Positions 25,116-33,815 of a stretch of 64,000 nt of DNA are shown piece after piece. Each line of letters starts with the position of its first letter. Position 1 is the first letter of the stretch. A program made the translations under genes and the position numbers. The notes below the pieces were generated by a model that saw only the letters and a list, made by a program, of their open reading frames with translations, did no database searches and had not been told where the DNA came from. This DNA is from a virus. The stretch lies in IMG/VR virus record IMGVR_UViG_3300025120_010288, positions 1 to 64,000 of that record. One strand, written 5' to 3'.

Positions 25116-25823
25116 ACGCTCGAGTGCATCTTTTTTAAATGTTTCTAAAAACAAATTGTACTTTTTTTCAAATTCTTTTGCTACAGCAAAGTTCCATGGA
25201 AATATATCTACCCATGGGCCAGTTTTATGCGGAATACCTGGATTGGCCCGCAAATAAAATTTTCCCCCGGGCTGTAGTAGGTTAACACAATGCGAAAAAC
25301 GTTGTTCAATATCATCTTTGCTGTTGAAATTGATACTACCTAGTGCAATGATGTTGTCATGTGATTCTGGCTCAACAGCATATTCCAGTATGTCTACCAT
25401 ATAGTCGGCCATATCGTTGTAAGGATCAATACCAACCAAATTGGGTATAAGTTCTTTATATGGATGATATCCACACCCAACGTCTAGTACACTTTTTGGA
25501 TTAGCTTCATTTATAACATCAGCTAATTTAAATCCAGTGTAATCGTACTCTGCGTTACGAGGTACCCAAACTTTACTAAAAAAGTGATTGCTATACTGTG
25601 TATCTAAATCATTGACAATATCTTCAACAGTTCCAGTTTCTATCATATAAAACCCTAAAGTTTTATGTATATTCTTTTTGTACTTAGAAAACCTAGCAGG
25701 TGTCCACGGAAGTTCCTCTATTCGAGTTTTTTCTGTAATATCATCATATAATGATGAATAGCGTTTTAATTTAAAACTATCTTGTAAATTTTCTAGCACA
25801 AGAGTTAAAATCTTTTGATTCAT
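25089..25823 (-). CDS. SAM-dependent methyltransferase
   Basis: Class I methyltransferase with motif I VLDVGCGYHPY near residue 112, LVGIDPYND (motif II, acidic residue for SAM ribose) and CVNLLQPGGKFYLR (motif post-III). The N-terminal 100 residues are a lid or recognition domain. The start is the ATG at 25823 behind AAAGGAAT; an upstream TTG would precede the ribosome site. Minus strand and convergent with the sulfotransferase. Substrate unknown. Confidence 0.75.
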   Translation of the reverse strand: MNQKILTLVLENLQDSFKLKRYSSLYDDITEKTRIEELPWTPARFSKYKKNIHKTLGFYMIETGTVEDIVNDLDTQYSNHFFSKVWVPRNAEYDYTGFKLADVINEANPKSVLDVGCGYHPYKELIPNLVGIDPYNDMADYMVDILEYAVEPESHDNIIALGSINFNSKDDIEQRFSHCVNLLQPGGKFYLRANPGIPHKTGPWVDIFPWNFAVAKEFEKKYNLFLETFKKDALERLFFVYTKL

Positions 25824-25891
25824 ACTAAAATATTCCTTTGTTAACAAATTTCTATAAGTACTTTATACAAGTAATTATCACGGAAGCAATC

Positions 25892-26515
25892 ATGCAATTT
25901 ATTTTCGCAGCTGGCGCGCCTGGCTCAAAATGGAGTAGTGTATGTAAAAATATATATGCTAGTCCCTCTATTAATACTTCTGATCACACTAACGAACGAC
26001 AATACTGGCACGATGCAAGTGGCACTAGTAATTTAATGCATAGTGGCGCTTACTGGGATCCTGGTATGGAGTTTGGACGTGGGTTTGACAATATTGATCA
26101 TCTTAGCAAAACAGAAGCAGAAGATGAATTTATTGCCCCTTTTGCAAGTTTTGAAGGAACTGCAATTGTAAAAAGCCATGTGTTTTGTAACCATTTAGAA
26201 CACTTGTCAAAAACTTGGTTAGATGTTCCTATTGTTTTAATTCATAGACCCGATGATGCATGTTTAGGATGGTGGGTTAAGTGTGGACACTTTGACATCA
26301 CTTATCCTTTGTATCATGAATATTACAAAAATCTTCGTACTATGGCAACAATTATCAAAAAACAAAACGAAGATTTATCCAAATTTATTGCAAACAATAA
26401 CTGTATGCAATATACTACAAATCAAGAGTTATGCAATGACCTTGGTTTACTTGCACCACCGCAAGTTCAAAACTACGTTAATGATAACATTAACGTATAT
26501 CTTTATAAAAACTAG
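25892..26515 (+). CDS. P-loop sulfotransferase-like protein
   Basis: 207 residues from ATG 25892 behind a CGGAAG site (an upstream in-frame start at 25838 is less likely). FIFAAGAPGSKWSSVCKNIY near residues 3-20 resembles the phosphate-binding loop of sulfotransferases, and VPIVLIHRPDDACLGWW (near 118) resembles the 3'-phosphate motif. It could be a sulfotransferase or an inactive relative. It faces the methyltransferase divergently and precedes the transporter genes. Confidence 0.5.
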   Translation: MQFIFAAGAPGSKWSSVCKNIYASPSINTSDHTNERQYWHDASGTSNLMHSGAYWDPGMEFGRGFDNIDHLSKTEAEDEFIAPFASFEGTAIVKSHVFCNHLEHLSKTWLDVPIVLIHRPDDACLGWWVKCGHFDITYPLYHEYYKNLRTMATIIKKQNEDLSKFIANNNCMQYTTNQELCNDLGLLAPPQVQNYVNDNINVYLYKN

Positions 26516-26535
26516 AATAAAGGAAAGACTAAAAA

Positions 26536-27588
26536 ATGAAAAAAATTGTTACTTTTGTAACAGCATTAATGTTGTCATCAACAGCAGCACTTGCTGATTA
26601 CACTCTTATTGTTCCACAAGCACCAGGTAAAGGTACTAGTGTATGGGGAGAAATTATTGCCAAGAACTTGGAACAGTTTATTGGTGAACCGGTAGTGGTA
26701 CGCCATATTCCAGGCGCACGTGACATTCCGGGCTTTAACAAGTTTCACAACAGCCTACGTTTTGATGACAAAACAATTATGGTTGCACACGGTGGTAACG
26801 GTGTGTCATACTTGCTAGACGATGTTGATTATAACTATTACGATTATGATCTTATTGGTTCAATGAACAATGATATTGTGCTTGGTAAACAAGAAGGCAA
26901 GAACGAAAAAACAGAAACTTGGACCATTGCAGGCGGATCAGGTTTTGAACCAGATGCAGCAGCAGCGGCCATGTTGATATGTGGACCACAGCCAAACGGT
27001 TCAATTGATGCATACTTGGAATGCTGGCGTGAGCGAGTAACTTGGGTCAACGGGGTATCAGGCGGTGAAAAGCGTCTAGGTTTTCAAAATGGTGAATTTG
27101 ATATTGCACGTGAATCACCAGCGGCATGGAAACGTTTCTATACAGGTATCGAAGGTAACGAACTTTGGTTCACACACGGCATCCTAGACTTGGAAAACAA
27201 AGTACAAATGGATGATCCAAACTTTCCAAACACACAGTTCGAAGATGTATATGAGGCATTGTGGGGCGAACGTCCAGCTGGTGACTTGTATCAAGCATAT
27301 CGGTTAACACGTAACTGGCGAGATGCAATTCAAAAATCATTATGGGTTAACAAAGGCAATCCAAACACTACAAAAATTAAAGATGCTGTAACTGCAATGA
27401 TCAACGATCCAGTTGCAAGTGCAGAAATTTATGCTAAGACAGGTGTTTATCCTTGGATCCAAGACGGTCCAGCATTGTTGGCAACTCTTAAATCATTGAT
27501 TACAGAGAAAGCTCTTAAAGATGCTGTTACGTGGAACCAAGAAGCATATGGCTTCCCATCAATTTACAAACCACAGCTACTAGACTAA
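26536..27588 (+). CDS. TctC-like solute-binding protein of a tripartite tricarboxylate transporter
   Basis: Periplasmic protein that captures a carboxylate for the TctA membrane subunit. Residues 1-20 are a clear signal peptide ending in AALA before DYTLIVPQ. The family N-terminal block is present (LIVPQAPGKGTSVWGEI, then EPVVVRHIPGARDIPGF). At 350 residues it is slightly longer than usual. A strong AAGGAAAG site precedes the ATG. It looks more GC-rich and more regular in codon use than its neighbours, which would fit recent acquisition (impression by eye). Directly followed by tctA. Confidence 0.87.
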   Translation: MKKIVTFVTALMLSSTAALADYTLIVPQAPGKGTSVWGEIIAKNLEQFIGEPVVVRHIPGARDIPGFNKFHNSLRFDDKTIMVAHGGNGVSYLLDDVDYNYYDYDLIGSMNNDIVLGKQEGKNEKTETWTIAGGSGFEPDAAAAAMLICGPQPNGSIDAYLECWRERVTWVNGVSGGEKRLGFQNGEFDIARESPAAWKRFYTGIEGNELWFTHGILDLENKVQMDDPNFPNTQFEDVYEALWGERPAGDLYQAYRLTRNWRDAIQKSLWVNKGNPNTTKIKDAVTAMINDPVASAEIYAKTGVYPWIQDGPALLATLKSLITEKALKDAVTWNQEAYGFPSIYKPQLLD

Positions 27589-27603
27589 GAAAGGTTAAAC
27601 TTT

Positions 27604-29115
27604 ATGATTGAATACTTGATCTGGGCAACACTTGGTACTCTTTACGGAATGCTAGTTGGCATTATCCCAATTGCAGGAGTTACTACAGCCCTAATTACAG
27701 TGTTCAGCATGGGTACTTACTTTATGGCCGACCCCTATTTGGGGTTGGTCTTCTTAACTGCTATTGTTGCTAGTTGTGCTAGTGCTGATAGTTACACAAG
27801 TATCCTAACTGGCATACCCGGCGCAAGTACAACAGCAGCTTGCGTTATAGACGGCTACCCAATGGCAAAGAAAGGCCAAGCCGCTAGAGCAATGGGAATA
27901 GCAATTGCAGACAGTACGTTCAACGGTGTTGTGTATGCTGTGTTTGCATTTGCACTATTACCATTTTACGGAAAAATTATTGTATTATTTGGACGCCCAG
28001 AGTTTTTGGGCTTCATGATGATGGCATTGGCCTGTGTAGGCTTTGTTGCAAGTAAGAATGTGTTTACAAGTATTTGTGCAATTATATTTGGACTGTTTTT
28101 AGGTATGATTGGGCAAGATGTTGTGGGCAATCCACGTTATGCATTTGGTTGGGAATATCTAGAAAGTGGCATTGGTATGATTGTGCTACTATCAGGATTG
28201 TTTGGCATACCAGAATTATTAGATGGCTTTAGACGTGGTGCTAAAAGTGCAGCTCCACCAATATCAGATCAGTACTGGACACAAATGCGTCAAGGATTTA
28301 ACGATGCTAGAAAGAATTGGCGAGATATGGTGCGTGGTGGCGCTATAGGATTCGTCACAGGACTACTTCCGGGTGTAGGAGGGGCAGTTGGTGATTTCCT
28401 TGCATATGGAGCAACCAAAGCTGCACACAAAGAAAAAGATCAAGAAGTACCATTCGGAGAAGGTAATCCAGTAGGATTGCTAGGATGTGAAGGAGCCAAC
28501 AATGCACAAAAAGTATCTAGTATGATACCTGCTTGTTTGTTTGGTATTCCAGCAGCACCATTTGCAGCTATGGTCATGGCAATCTGTATGTATTTTGGTA
28601 TGGAAATTGGGCAACCTAGCCTATTAGATGATACACAGTTTACAAACAGTTTATTATTAGGTTACATCTTTGGTACTATTGGTGTTGCATTATTAAGTAT
28701 ATTTTTATACAAATATATTATTAAAATATTAGAAGTGCCATATTGGATTTACGCAACATTTATTTTAACTGTAATTGTTTATGCAAACATGCAATATACA
28801 GGTGGATGGGAAGATTTAGCATTACTTGCTATACTAAGTGCAATTGGTTGTTTCTTAAAATATTACAATGTAAGTCGCCCTGCTATTCTAGTTGCATATG
28901 TTGTGGCATTTAAAATTGATGAATACTTTTGGGGAACATTGCAGTTATATGGATACAAACAATGGAAAGAAGGATTAGCAGCCTGGGCTGACATTAGATG
29001 GCTAGAATTGTTTAGTCCAACTGATCATCCAATCTTTATTGTGTGTATTACTATTAGTGTTGCTATCTTTGTAAATAGCTTAGTAAGAAAAGACAAAGGT
29101 CTTGAATATACATGA
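27604..29115 (+). CDS. TctA-like membrane subunit of a tripartite tricarboxylate transporter
   Basis: Large permease, 503 residues, full length for the family, with about twelve hydrophobic segments. Family blocks are clear: LGTLYGMLVGIIPIAGV at the N-terminus, SILTGIPGASTTAACVIDGYP near 75, and FVTGLLPGVGGAVGDFLAYG near 255, the duplicated GxxPG substrate loops. It lies 15 bp after tctC; the small TctB subunit normally between or near them is missing. It would sit in the host inner membrane and use an ion gradient. Overlaps the amidinotransferase by ATGA. Confidence 0.9.
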   Translation: MIEYLIWATLGTLYGMLVGIIPIAGVTTALITVFSMGTYFMADPYLGLVFLTAIVASCASADSYTSILTGIPGASTTAACVIDGYPMAKKGQAARAMGIAIADSTFNGVVYAVFAFALLPFYGKIIVLFGRPEFLGFMMMALACVGFVASKNVFTSICAIIFGLFLGMIGQDVVGNPRYAFGWEYLESGIGMIVLLSGLFGIPELLDGFRRGAKSAAPPISDQYWTQMRQGFNDARKNWRDMVRGGAIGFVTGLLPGVGGAVGDFLAYGATKAAHKEKDQEVPFGEGNPVGLLGCEGANNAQKVSSMIPACLFGIPAAPFAAMVMAICMYFGMEIGQPSLLDDTQFTNSLLLGYIFGTIGVALLSIFLYKYIIKILEVPYWIYATFILTVIVYANMQYTGGWEDLALLAILSAIGCFLKYYNVSRPAILVAYVVAFKIDEYFWGTLQLYGYKQWKEGLAAWADIRWLELFSPTDHPIFIVCITISVAIFVNSLVRKDKGLEYT

Positions 29116-30353
29116 CGTACAATATATGGAACAAATGGGATCCATTACAAAATGTAATGCTTGGTACTTGTTACACTAGCGAATTTTTTAGAGACATTGT
29201 TAGTGTAAAAGTACGTGATGCATTGTGTCAAATTGCTGATGAAACTGAAGAAGATTTAGCAGCATTCCACGACATTCTTGTGGACTTTGGGGTAGATGTA
29301 ATACGTCCAAAATTAGATCGCAATGATTCAATAATGAATTATGTTAATTTAGATGGACAAATACCTAATCGTATACCACGTTCTCCTTTACAACCTAGAG
29401 ATCAACAGTTAGTTGTGGGAAATGATTTAGTTTATGTGAACGAAAACGATCACTCTGCTATAAAAACAGCACTGGATGCATACAATCCACAACACAAATG
29501 GATTAATTTTGGAGGCAATAGCAAACTTGGTGGCATAGATAGACAAACTGTATTTGAAAATACATTTAGAGTAAAGTATGATATAATGTCAGGCAGCGAC
29601 TGGCCTGGCGTAGACAGTTGTTTATCACACAAATTTATTGCTAGTAGTTTTATAACCAAAGAGATCAATCAACTACATCAACATGTAAATCAATTGGTGG
29701 ATAACTACAATCACAATCGTATTGGTGCGCCAAGTATAACCAGTGTTGGCAAGGACATTTACATTGATAGTTATGTGAGCGACTTTGATATTAAACAACA
29801 CACAGACATATTTGAAGATTTTAGAATCAATAGACTTACAATTGGTGGACACAACGATGCATGTTTTCATACACTCAAACCAGGTGTTATATTAAGTTTA
29901 TTTGAAATACAAAAATACGAACATACTTTCCCAAATTGGGATGTGTGTTATTTGCCTGATGCAGCATATAATGCTATCCCTGAATTTATGAAAATACGTA
30001 ACAGTGTAAATGGTAAATGGTGGGTACCAGGACAAGAAGATAACAGTGAATTTACTCAATTTGTTGAAACTTGGTTAAAAGATTGGGTAGGATATGTTGA
30101 GGAAACAGTGTTTGATGTCAATGTATTAGTACTTGATGAACACCATGTTTGTGTAAATAACATTAATAATAAAGAAGTCAACAAATTTTTAAAGAAACAT
30201 AACATGGAACCAGTGTTAGTTCCATGGAGGCATCGATATTTTTGGGACGGTGGATTGCATTGTATAACGCTTGATTTAAATCGACGTGGTACACAACAAG
30301 ACTATTTCCCCAATCGCAAAGATGCTATTTTAGATTTAGGAGCAGTACTATGA
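29112..30353 (+). CDS. Amidinotransferase-like protein (pentein fold)
   Basis: 413 residues resembling glycine/inosamine amidinotransferases. The N-terminal WDPLQNVMLGT is the family opening motif; catalytic His is H247 in GGHNDACFHTLKPG and catalytic Cys is C384 in GGLHCITLDLNRRG. Reaction would move an amidino group from arginine to an amine, or hydrolyse it. Start overlaps the TctA stop. The neighbour oxygenase and sulfotransferase-like genes are coupled behind it. A role in small-molecule or glycan decoration is possible; the acceptor is unknown. Confidence 0.75.
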   Translation: MTYNIWNKWDPLQNVMLGTCYTSEFFRDIVSVKVRDALCQIADETEEDLAAFHDILVDFGVDVIRPKLDRNDSIMNYVNLDGQIPNRIPRSPLQPRDQQLVVGNDLVYVNENDHSAIKTALDAYNPQHKWINFGGNSKLGGIDRQTVFENTFRVKYDIMSGSDWPGVDSCLSHKFIASSFITKEINQLHQHVNQLVDNYNHNRIGAPSITSVGKDIYIDSYVSDFDIKQHTDIFEDFRINRLTIGGHNDACFHTLKPGVILSLFEIQKYEHTFPNWDVCYLPDAAYNAIPEFMKIRNSVNGKWWVPGQEDNSEFTQFVETWLKDWVGYVEETVFDVNVLVLDEHHVCVNNINNKEVNKFLKKHNMEPVLVPWRHRYFWDGGLHCITLDLNRRGTQQDYFPNRKDAILDLGAVL

Positions 30354-31054
30354 CACAAGAATCTTATACAAGCAGCTGGCAATGGACAGTAGATAACAGT
30401 GACTATCATTTTGATTATACTCGTCACGATCAACCAGGAGAATGGTTTACTCAATTAGGAAAATACTCAGGTGAATGGACACAAGAGTTAGAGACTTTAA
30501 TGGAAGCCTCTAATCCTATCACTTGGCGCTCACGTAAAATATCACCGCACTATCTTAATAAAGATGGTACATATGAACAAAGTAATATGATTGATCAAGA
30601 AGAAGCTGACTTAGAAAACACCGGGATTGATAAAAATTTAGTGCTAACTGATGTGATTGAGAAAGAAGACTTGCCTCCAGTTTTTGAACGTATGTATAAG
30701 GTTTTTGGGCTTGAAGATCCATGGGTTAGATTGCATTTACAACAACCGGGTCAAATGTTTAATTTACATATTGATAAATTGTATGATCGTTATCCAGAAG
30801 ATCCTAGTCAAGTAGTAAGAATTGTTGTTAATTTAACTGATTGGGAACCAGGACAGTTTTATGCATATGGTACTTACAACATGAGTCACTGGAGTTCAGG
30901 CGATATACACATGTTTGATTGGCAAAATATTCCACATGCTACGGCAAATTGCAGCAGAAGTATTCGACCAACCATGATGATGACTGGTGTTAAAACTAAA
31001 CTAACAGAGGAAGTGTTGGCTAATACAACACCAACCTCAATTTACAGTATATGA
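30350..31054 (+). CDS. Fe(II)/2-oxoglutarate oxygenase-like protein (Asp/Asn hydroxylase type)
   Basis: 234 residues with WVRLHLQQPGQMFNLHIDK, containing an HxD pair, and a distal His in IPHATANCSRSIRP followed by an Arg suited to 2-oxoglutarate binding. The arrangement is like aspartyl/asparaginyl beta-hydroxylases. ATGA overlaps on both sides place it in a run from tctA to 31956. Second oxygenase of this window, unrelated in sequence to the one at 23596. Confidence 0.65.
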   Translation: MTQESYTSSWQWTVDNSDYHFDYTRHDQPGEWFTQLGKYSGEWTQELETLMEASNPITWRSRKISPHYLNKDGTYEQSNMIDQEEADLENTGIDKNLVLTDVIEKEDLPPVFERMYKVFGLEDPWVRLHLQQPGQMFNLHIDKLYDRYPEDPSQVVRIVVNLTDWEPGQFYAYGTYNMSHWSSGDIHMFDWQNIPHATANCSRSIRPTMMMTGVKTKLTEEVLANTTPTSIYSI

Positions 31055-31956
31055 CAAAACCAACTTTACTAATTGTTATTGGGCCGCAAGGCAGTGGTAA
31101 TCACATGTGGAGTAAAATACTAAGCTCGCACAGTGATGTTATTGGGTGGCAACAACTTCAAGAAGAATACTGGGTTGGGCACGATAATGAACCATTTGCT
31201 GACTGTTGGCGCAATCCTCTATTATTGAAAGAGTTTGATTTTAGCAAAAGTAATTATTGGGTCACAAGTATTAGTGTGCCTTATTTTGATGATGGTAAAG
31301 AAAAAACTCCGTTAATAATGGAATTTATTGGCACTGCAATACAACATGTAAACATTAAAGTTGCATTGATAAGCAGAGATAAAAGCATACTCGAGAACCA
31401 ACAGCAGCGTCTTAGAGAAAGAGTCACACTACCTAAATTTGTTGAAGAAACTGAACATACTGTTCATCCTGATGTGTATTTAAGTTTTGAGAGCTTACAC
31501 CTATACGGGAGTAAATACTTGCAGCACATTGGGACGCTTTTGGACTTTCCTGTCGATTTTGAACATGAAAATATATTAGAAAATGATTCAAATAAAAAAT
31601 ATATTACAGGATATAACGATAGCGATTACTGGTTAGACAACTTAGCACGTAAAACAAGTAGTGCAAATGTTAAAACTGTTAGACCTGAGCCTACCGAGGA
31701 GGTCAAAATGGGAAGAATAGCAAGATGGTGGCATAACTTTTGGCGAGAAGAATACGAGCTTATTATAACTGTGCCAGATATTAACACAGTACACGACAAT
31801 GGTGATAGATCAAACACTAAAAAAGATCTACACTTTTCTGCTAAAAAATTAATAAAAACATCTCCAAAACATTTTATATTTGTAGATATGAAAGATCAAA
31901 GGAATGAAATTAAATTTTTAACAGCAACAGATTTTCATATTATAAAAATATGGTGA
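31051..31956 (+). CDS. P-loop protein, probable sulfotransferase
   Basis: 301 residues. LLIVIGPQGSGNHMWSKIL (residues 5-23) is a P-loop of the sulfotransferase kind, with the GSGNH variant seen in marine phage proteins. The C-terminal ~90 residues, after a basic linker (MGRIARWWHNFWREE), look like a separate small domain. It lies directly before the APS-kinase-like gene, which supports a PAPS-dependent role. ATGA overlap with the oxygenase. Confidence 0.6.
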   Translation: MTKPTLLIVIGPQGSGNHMWSKILSSHSDVIGWQQLQEEYWVGHDNEPFADCWRNPLLLKEFDFSKSNYWVTSISVPYFDDGKEKTPLIMEFIGTAIQHVNIKVALISRDKSILENQQQRLRERVTLPKFVEETEHTVHPDVYLSFESLHLYGSKYLQHIGTLLDFPVDFEHENILENDSNKKYITGYNDSDYWLDNLARKTSSANVKTVRPEPTEEVKMGRIARWWHNFWREEYELIITVPDINTVHDNGDRSNTKKDLHFSAKKLIKTSPKHFIFVDMKDQRNEIKFLTATDFHIIKIW

Positions 31957-31965
31957 GGGAAAATA

Positions 31966-32418
31966 ATGAAAATATTAATATTTGGGCTTCCAGGTAGTGG
32001 TAAAACTACACTGGCAAAACCATTTGCGGAGTTAATTGGTGGTGTGCATATTAATGCCGATGCAGTAAGAACAAAATACGAAGGACCCGACATGTCACAG
32101 TGGGACTTTAGTTTATCCGGAAGAGTACGCCAAGCAGTTCGTATGAAACATTTGTCAGACGGTGTAGTACTAGCAGGCAAGATTGCTGTTACAGATTTTG
32201 TATGCCCTACAGAAGCATCACGTAAAGAATTTGCCCCTGACTTTACTGTGTGGATGGATACTATTAAAGAAGGTAGGTTTGAAGATACAAACAAGGTATT
32301 TGAACAACCAATACATTGCAACTATCATGTGTCAGATTGGTTTGAAGATACGCATGTGGCGTTAGTCCAGGTTGTTAATCGTTATATTGAATGGCAAGAA
32401 AAACTTGACAAACAATAA
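31966..32418 (+). CDS. Adenylylsulfate kinase-like protein (CysC family)
   Basis: Phosphorylates APS to PAPS in the canonical family. Walker A GLPGSGKT at residues 7-14, INADAVRTKYEGPD, and a DFVCPTEASRKEF stretch with VWMDTI and GRFEDTNKVFEQP. The subfamily differs from classical CysC (no F-I-S-P motif) but is regularly annotated as APS kinase and is found next to DUF2061 genes, as here. 150 residues. With three or more sulfotransferase-like genes in the window, PAPS supply is the natural reading, but the substrate is not proven. Confidence 0.7.
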   Translation: MKILIFGLPGSGKTTLAKPFAELIGGVHINADAVRTKYEGPDMSQWDFSLSGRVRQAVRMKHLSDGVVLAGKIAVTDFVCPTEASRKEFAPDFTVWMDTIKEGRFEDTNKVFEQPIHCNYHVSDWFEDTHVALVQVVNRYIEWQEKLDKQ

Positions 32419-32602
32419 AAAAGCAATAGCTAAAACAATCACATGGAGAATTACTGGAACATTAACTACTTTCACAGTAGGATGGATTGTTAGCGGTAGT
32501 ATCACAATTGGTATAGGAATAGCTAGTATTGAGTTTTGGGCCAAGCTCGTATTGTATTATGTACACGAACGTTTATGGGATAAAAAAGATGAGTCACTTT
32601 GA
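32405..32602 (+). CDS. DUF2061 small membrane protein
   Basis: 65 residues with KAIAKTITWRITGTLTTF, then ISGS-like VSGSITIGIGIASIEFWAKL, and YYVHERLW: all the hallmarks of DUF2061. Two membrane segments. Start at TTG 32405 overlapping the kinase stop is preferred over a longer in-frame TTG at 32372; the ribosome site is weak. DUF2061 genes often travel with APS-kinase-like genes in bacteria. Function unknown, perhaps sulfate or sulfonate related. Confidence 0.8.
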   Translation: MTNNKKAIAKTITWRITGTLTTFTVGWIVSGSITIGIGIASIEFWAKLVLYYVHERLWDKKDESL

Positions 32603-33005
32603 TTGGAAGAAACCAACAACACAAATGCTAGGGAGATGGCAACCGTGGCACGATGGACACACAGCACTATTTAAAAAAGCATTGTTAGAGACAGGACAAG
32701 TGTGTATACAAGTACGCAATGTTGGCGGGATTGTAGGTGCAGATGCAGGCGACGGGCGTACTGCCACACAAGATGATAATCCTTTTGATGTAGAAACAGT
32801 GTTTGGAAATATAGTTAAAGAATTAAAAAAAGAAGGCTTTACACATAATAAAGAGTATGTTATAATGATAGTACCCAACATTGTTGATATCAGCTACGGA
32901 AGAGGTGTAGGGTACACGTTTACACAACATGATCTTGGAGAAGAGATACATAATATTAGTGCTACACAAATTAGAGCACAATTGCGTGAAGAAGGAAAAC
33001 TTTAA
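32589..33005 (+). CDS. HxGH nucleotidyltransferase (NMNAT/cytidylyltransferase-like)
   Basis: 138 residues from ATG 32589, overlapping DUF2061. Active-site GRWQPWHDGH (H21 and H24) and the C-terminal ISATQIRAQL, the ISxTxIR motif, define the fold. These enzymes join a nucleotide to a phosphorylated substrate. Two readings fit: an NMN/NaMN adenylyltransferase feeding the NAD synthetase at 6114, or an unusual sulfate-activating enzyme suggested by the CysC/DUF2061 neighbours. The sequence alone cannot decide. Confidence 0.72.
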   Translation: MSHFDWKKPTTQMLGRWQPWHDGHTALFKKALLETGQVCIQVRNVGGIVGADAGDGRTATQDDNPFDVETVFGNIVKELKKEGFTHNKEYVIMIVPNIVDISYGRGVGYTFTQHDLGEEIHNISATQIRAQLREEGKL

Positions 33006-33016
33006 AGGAAACTATC

Positions 33017-33502
33017 ATGGGTATACTAGCTTCGTTAAAATTATTTGCTGTGGTAGGTGTGTTAGCAGGTGCTGGATTTTTATTTAATCAAACCACTAAT
33101 TTAAAAGCCGAACTAGCAGTTGCAGATGGAAACATTATTACACTTGAAACAGCAAAAGAACAACAAGATGCAGTAATAGAAAGTATGAAACAAGATATTG
33201 TACAAAAAACTCAACTAGCTGAAGAAATGCAAGCAACAATTGAACAGCAAGCAAAAGACTTGGCTGCTCTTAACGAAAGGTTTCAGCGTAGTGCAAATGG
33301 TAATCCACGTGATATTGGCAATTTAGCAATAGCTCGTCCACAAAGTGTACAAAGAGTAATTAATAATGCTAGTGCAAAAGCTGCAAGATGCATAGAACTA
33401 GCAAGTGGTGCAACCTTAAACGAGGAGGAATTAAAAGTTGAAAGTAAAAATTCAGAATGCCAGGGTCTTCTTGATACTTTGCGTACTGCCACTAGTCCTT
33501 AG
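33017..33502 (+). CDS. Inner-membrane spanin (Rz-like)
   Basis: 161 residues: a short cytoplasmic tip, one N-terminal membrane segment (residues ~5-22) and a long periplasmic coiled coil (LAEEMQATIEQQAKDLAALNE). This is the i-spanin layout. Decisive evidence is the overlapping lipoprotein gene in another frame, the Rz/Rz1 arrangement. Together they fuse inner and outer membranes in the last step of lysis. Sequence similarity to T4 PseT.3 is not obvious. Confidence 0.72.
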   Translation: MGILASLKLFAVVGVLAGAGFLFNQTTNLKAELAVADGNIITLETAKEQQDAVIESMKQDIVQKTQLAEEMQATIEQQAKDLAALNERFQRSANGNPRDIGNLAIARPQSVQRVINNASAKAARCIELASGATLNEEELKVESKNSECQGLLDTLRTATSP

Positions 33503-33815
33503 TGCTTGTAGTAATTTTAGTACGCAACGAGAAATTATTGAAGTAGCAGCAAAACCTGTTGAACGGGTTCCACTTGCATTGCCCGAGATCCCTCCATTAA
33601 TAATAGATACACCAGAATGGATAATTGTAACTCCTAATAACGTTGATGCTGTATGGGAACAACTTGGCAAAGATCGAAAAGACATTGTTATATTTGGGTT
33701 AACCGATGATGGTTATGAACAGCTCAGTTTAGATTTTGCTGAAATGCGAAATTACATTGCACAACAAAAACAAGTAATATTACAATATAAAAAATACTAC
33801 GAAGCGAATGAGTAA
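33438..33815 (+). CDS. Outer-membrane spanin lipoprotein (Rz1-like)
   Basis: 125 residues starting at TTG with GGAGGA about 9 nt upstream, inside the i-spanin gene (65 bp overlap). The signal peptide ends in lipobox LSAC (C24), and a proline-rich stretch ([15 protein letters not shown]) follows, as in many o-spanins. The C-terminal part is helical and could contact the i-spanin coiled coil. The stop is joined to the DnaJ-like gene by TAATG. Confidence 0.75.
   Translation: MKVKIQNARVFLILCVLPLVLSACSNFSTQREIIEVAAKPVERVPLALPEIPPLIIDTPEWIIVTPNNVDAVWEQLGKDRKDIVIFGLTDDGYEQLSLDFAEMRNYIAQQKQVILQYKKYYEANE

Noticed and set aside
32589-33005. ATP sulfurylase
   Set aside because: The IQVRN stretch resembles the QxRN motif, but it follows rather than precedes the HxGH site, and the fold signature is NMNAT-like. 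Kept only as an alternative role.
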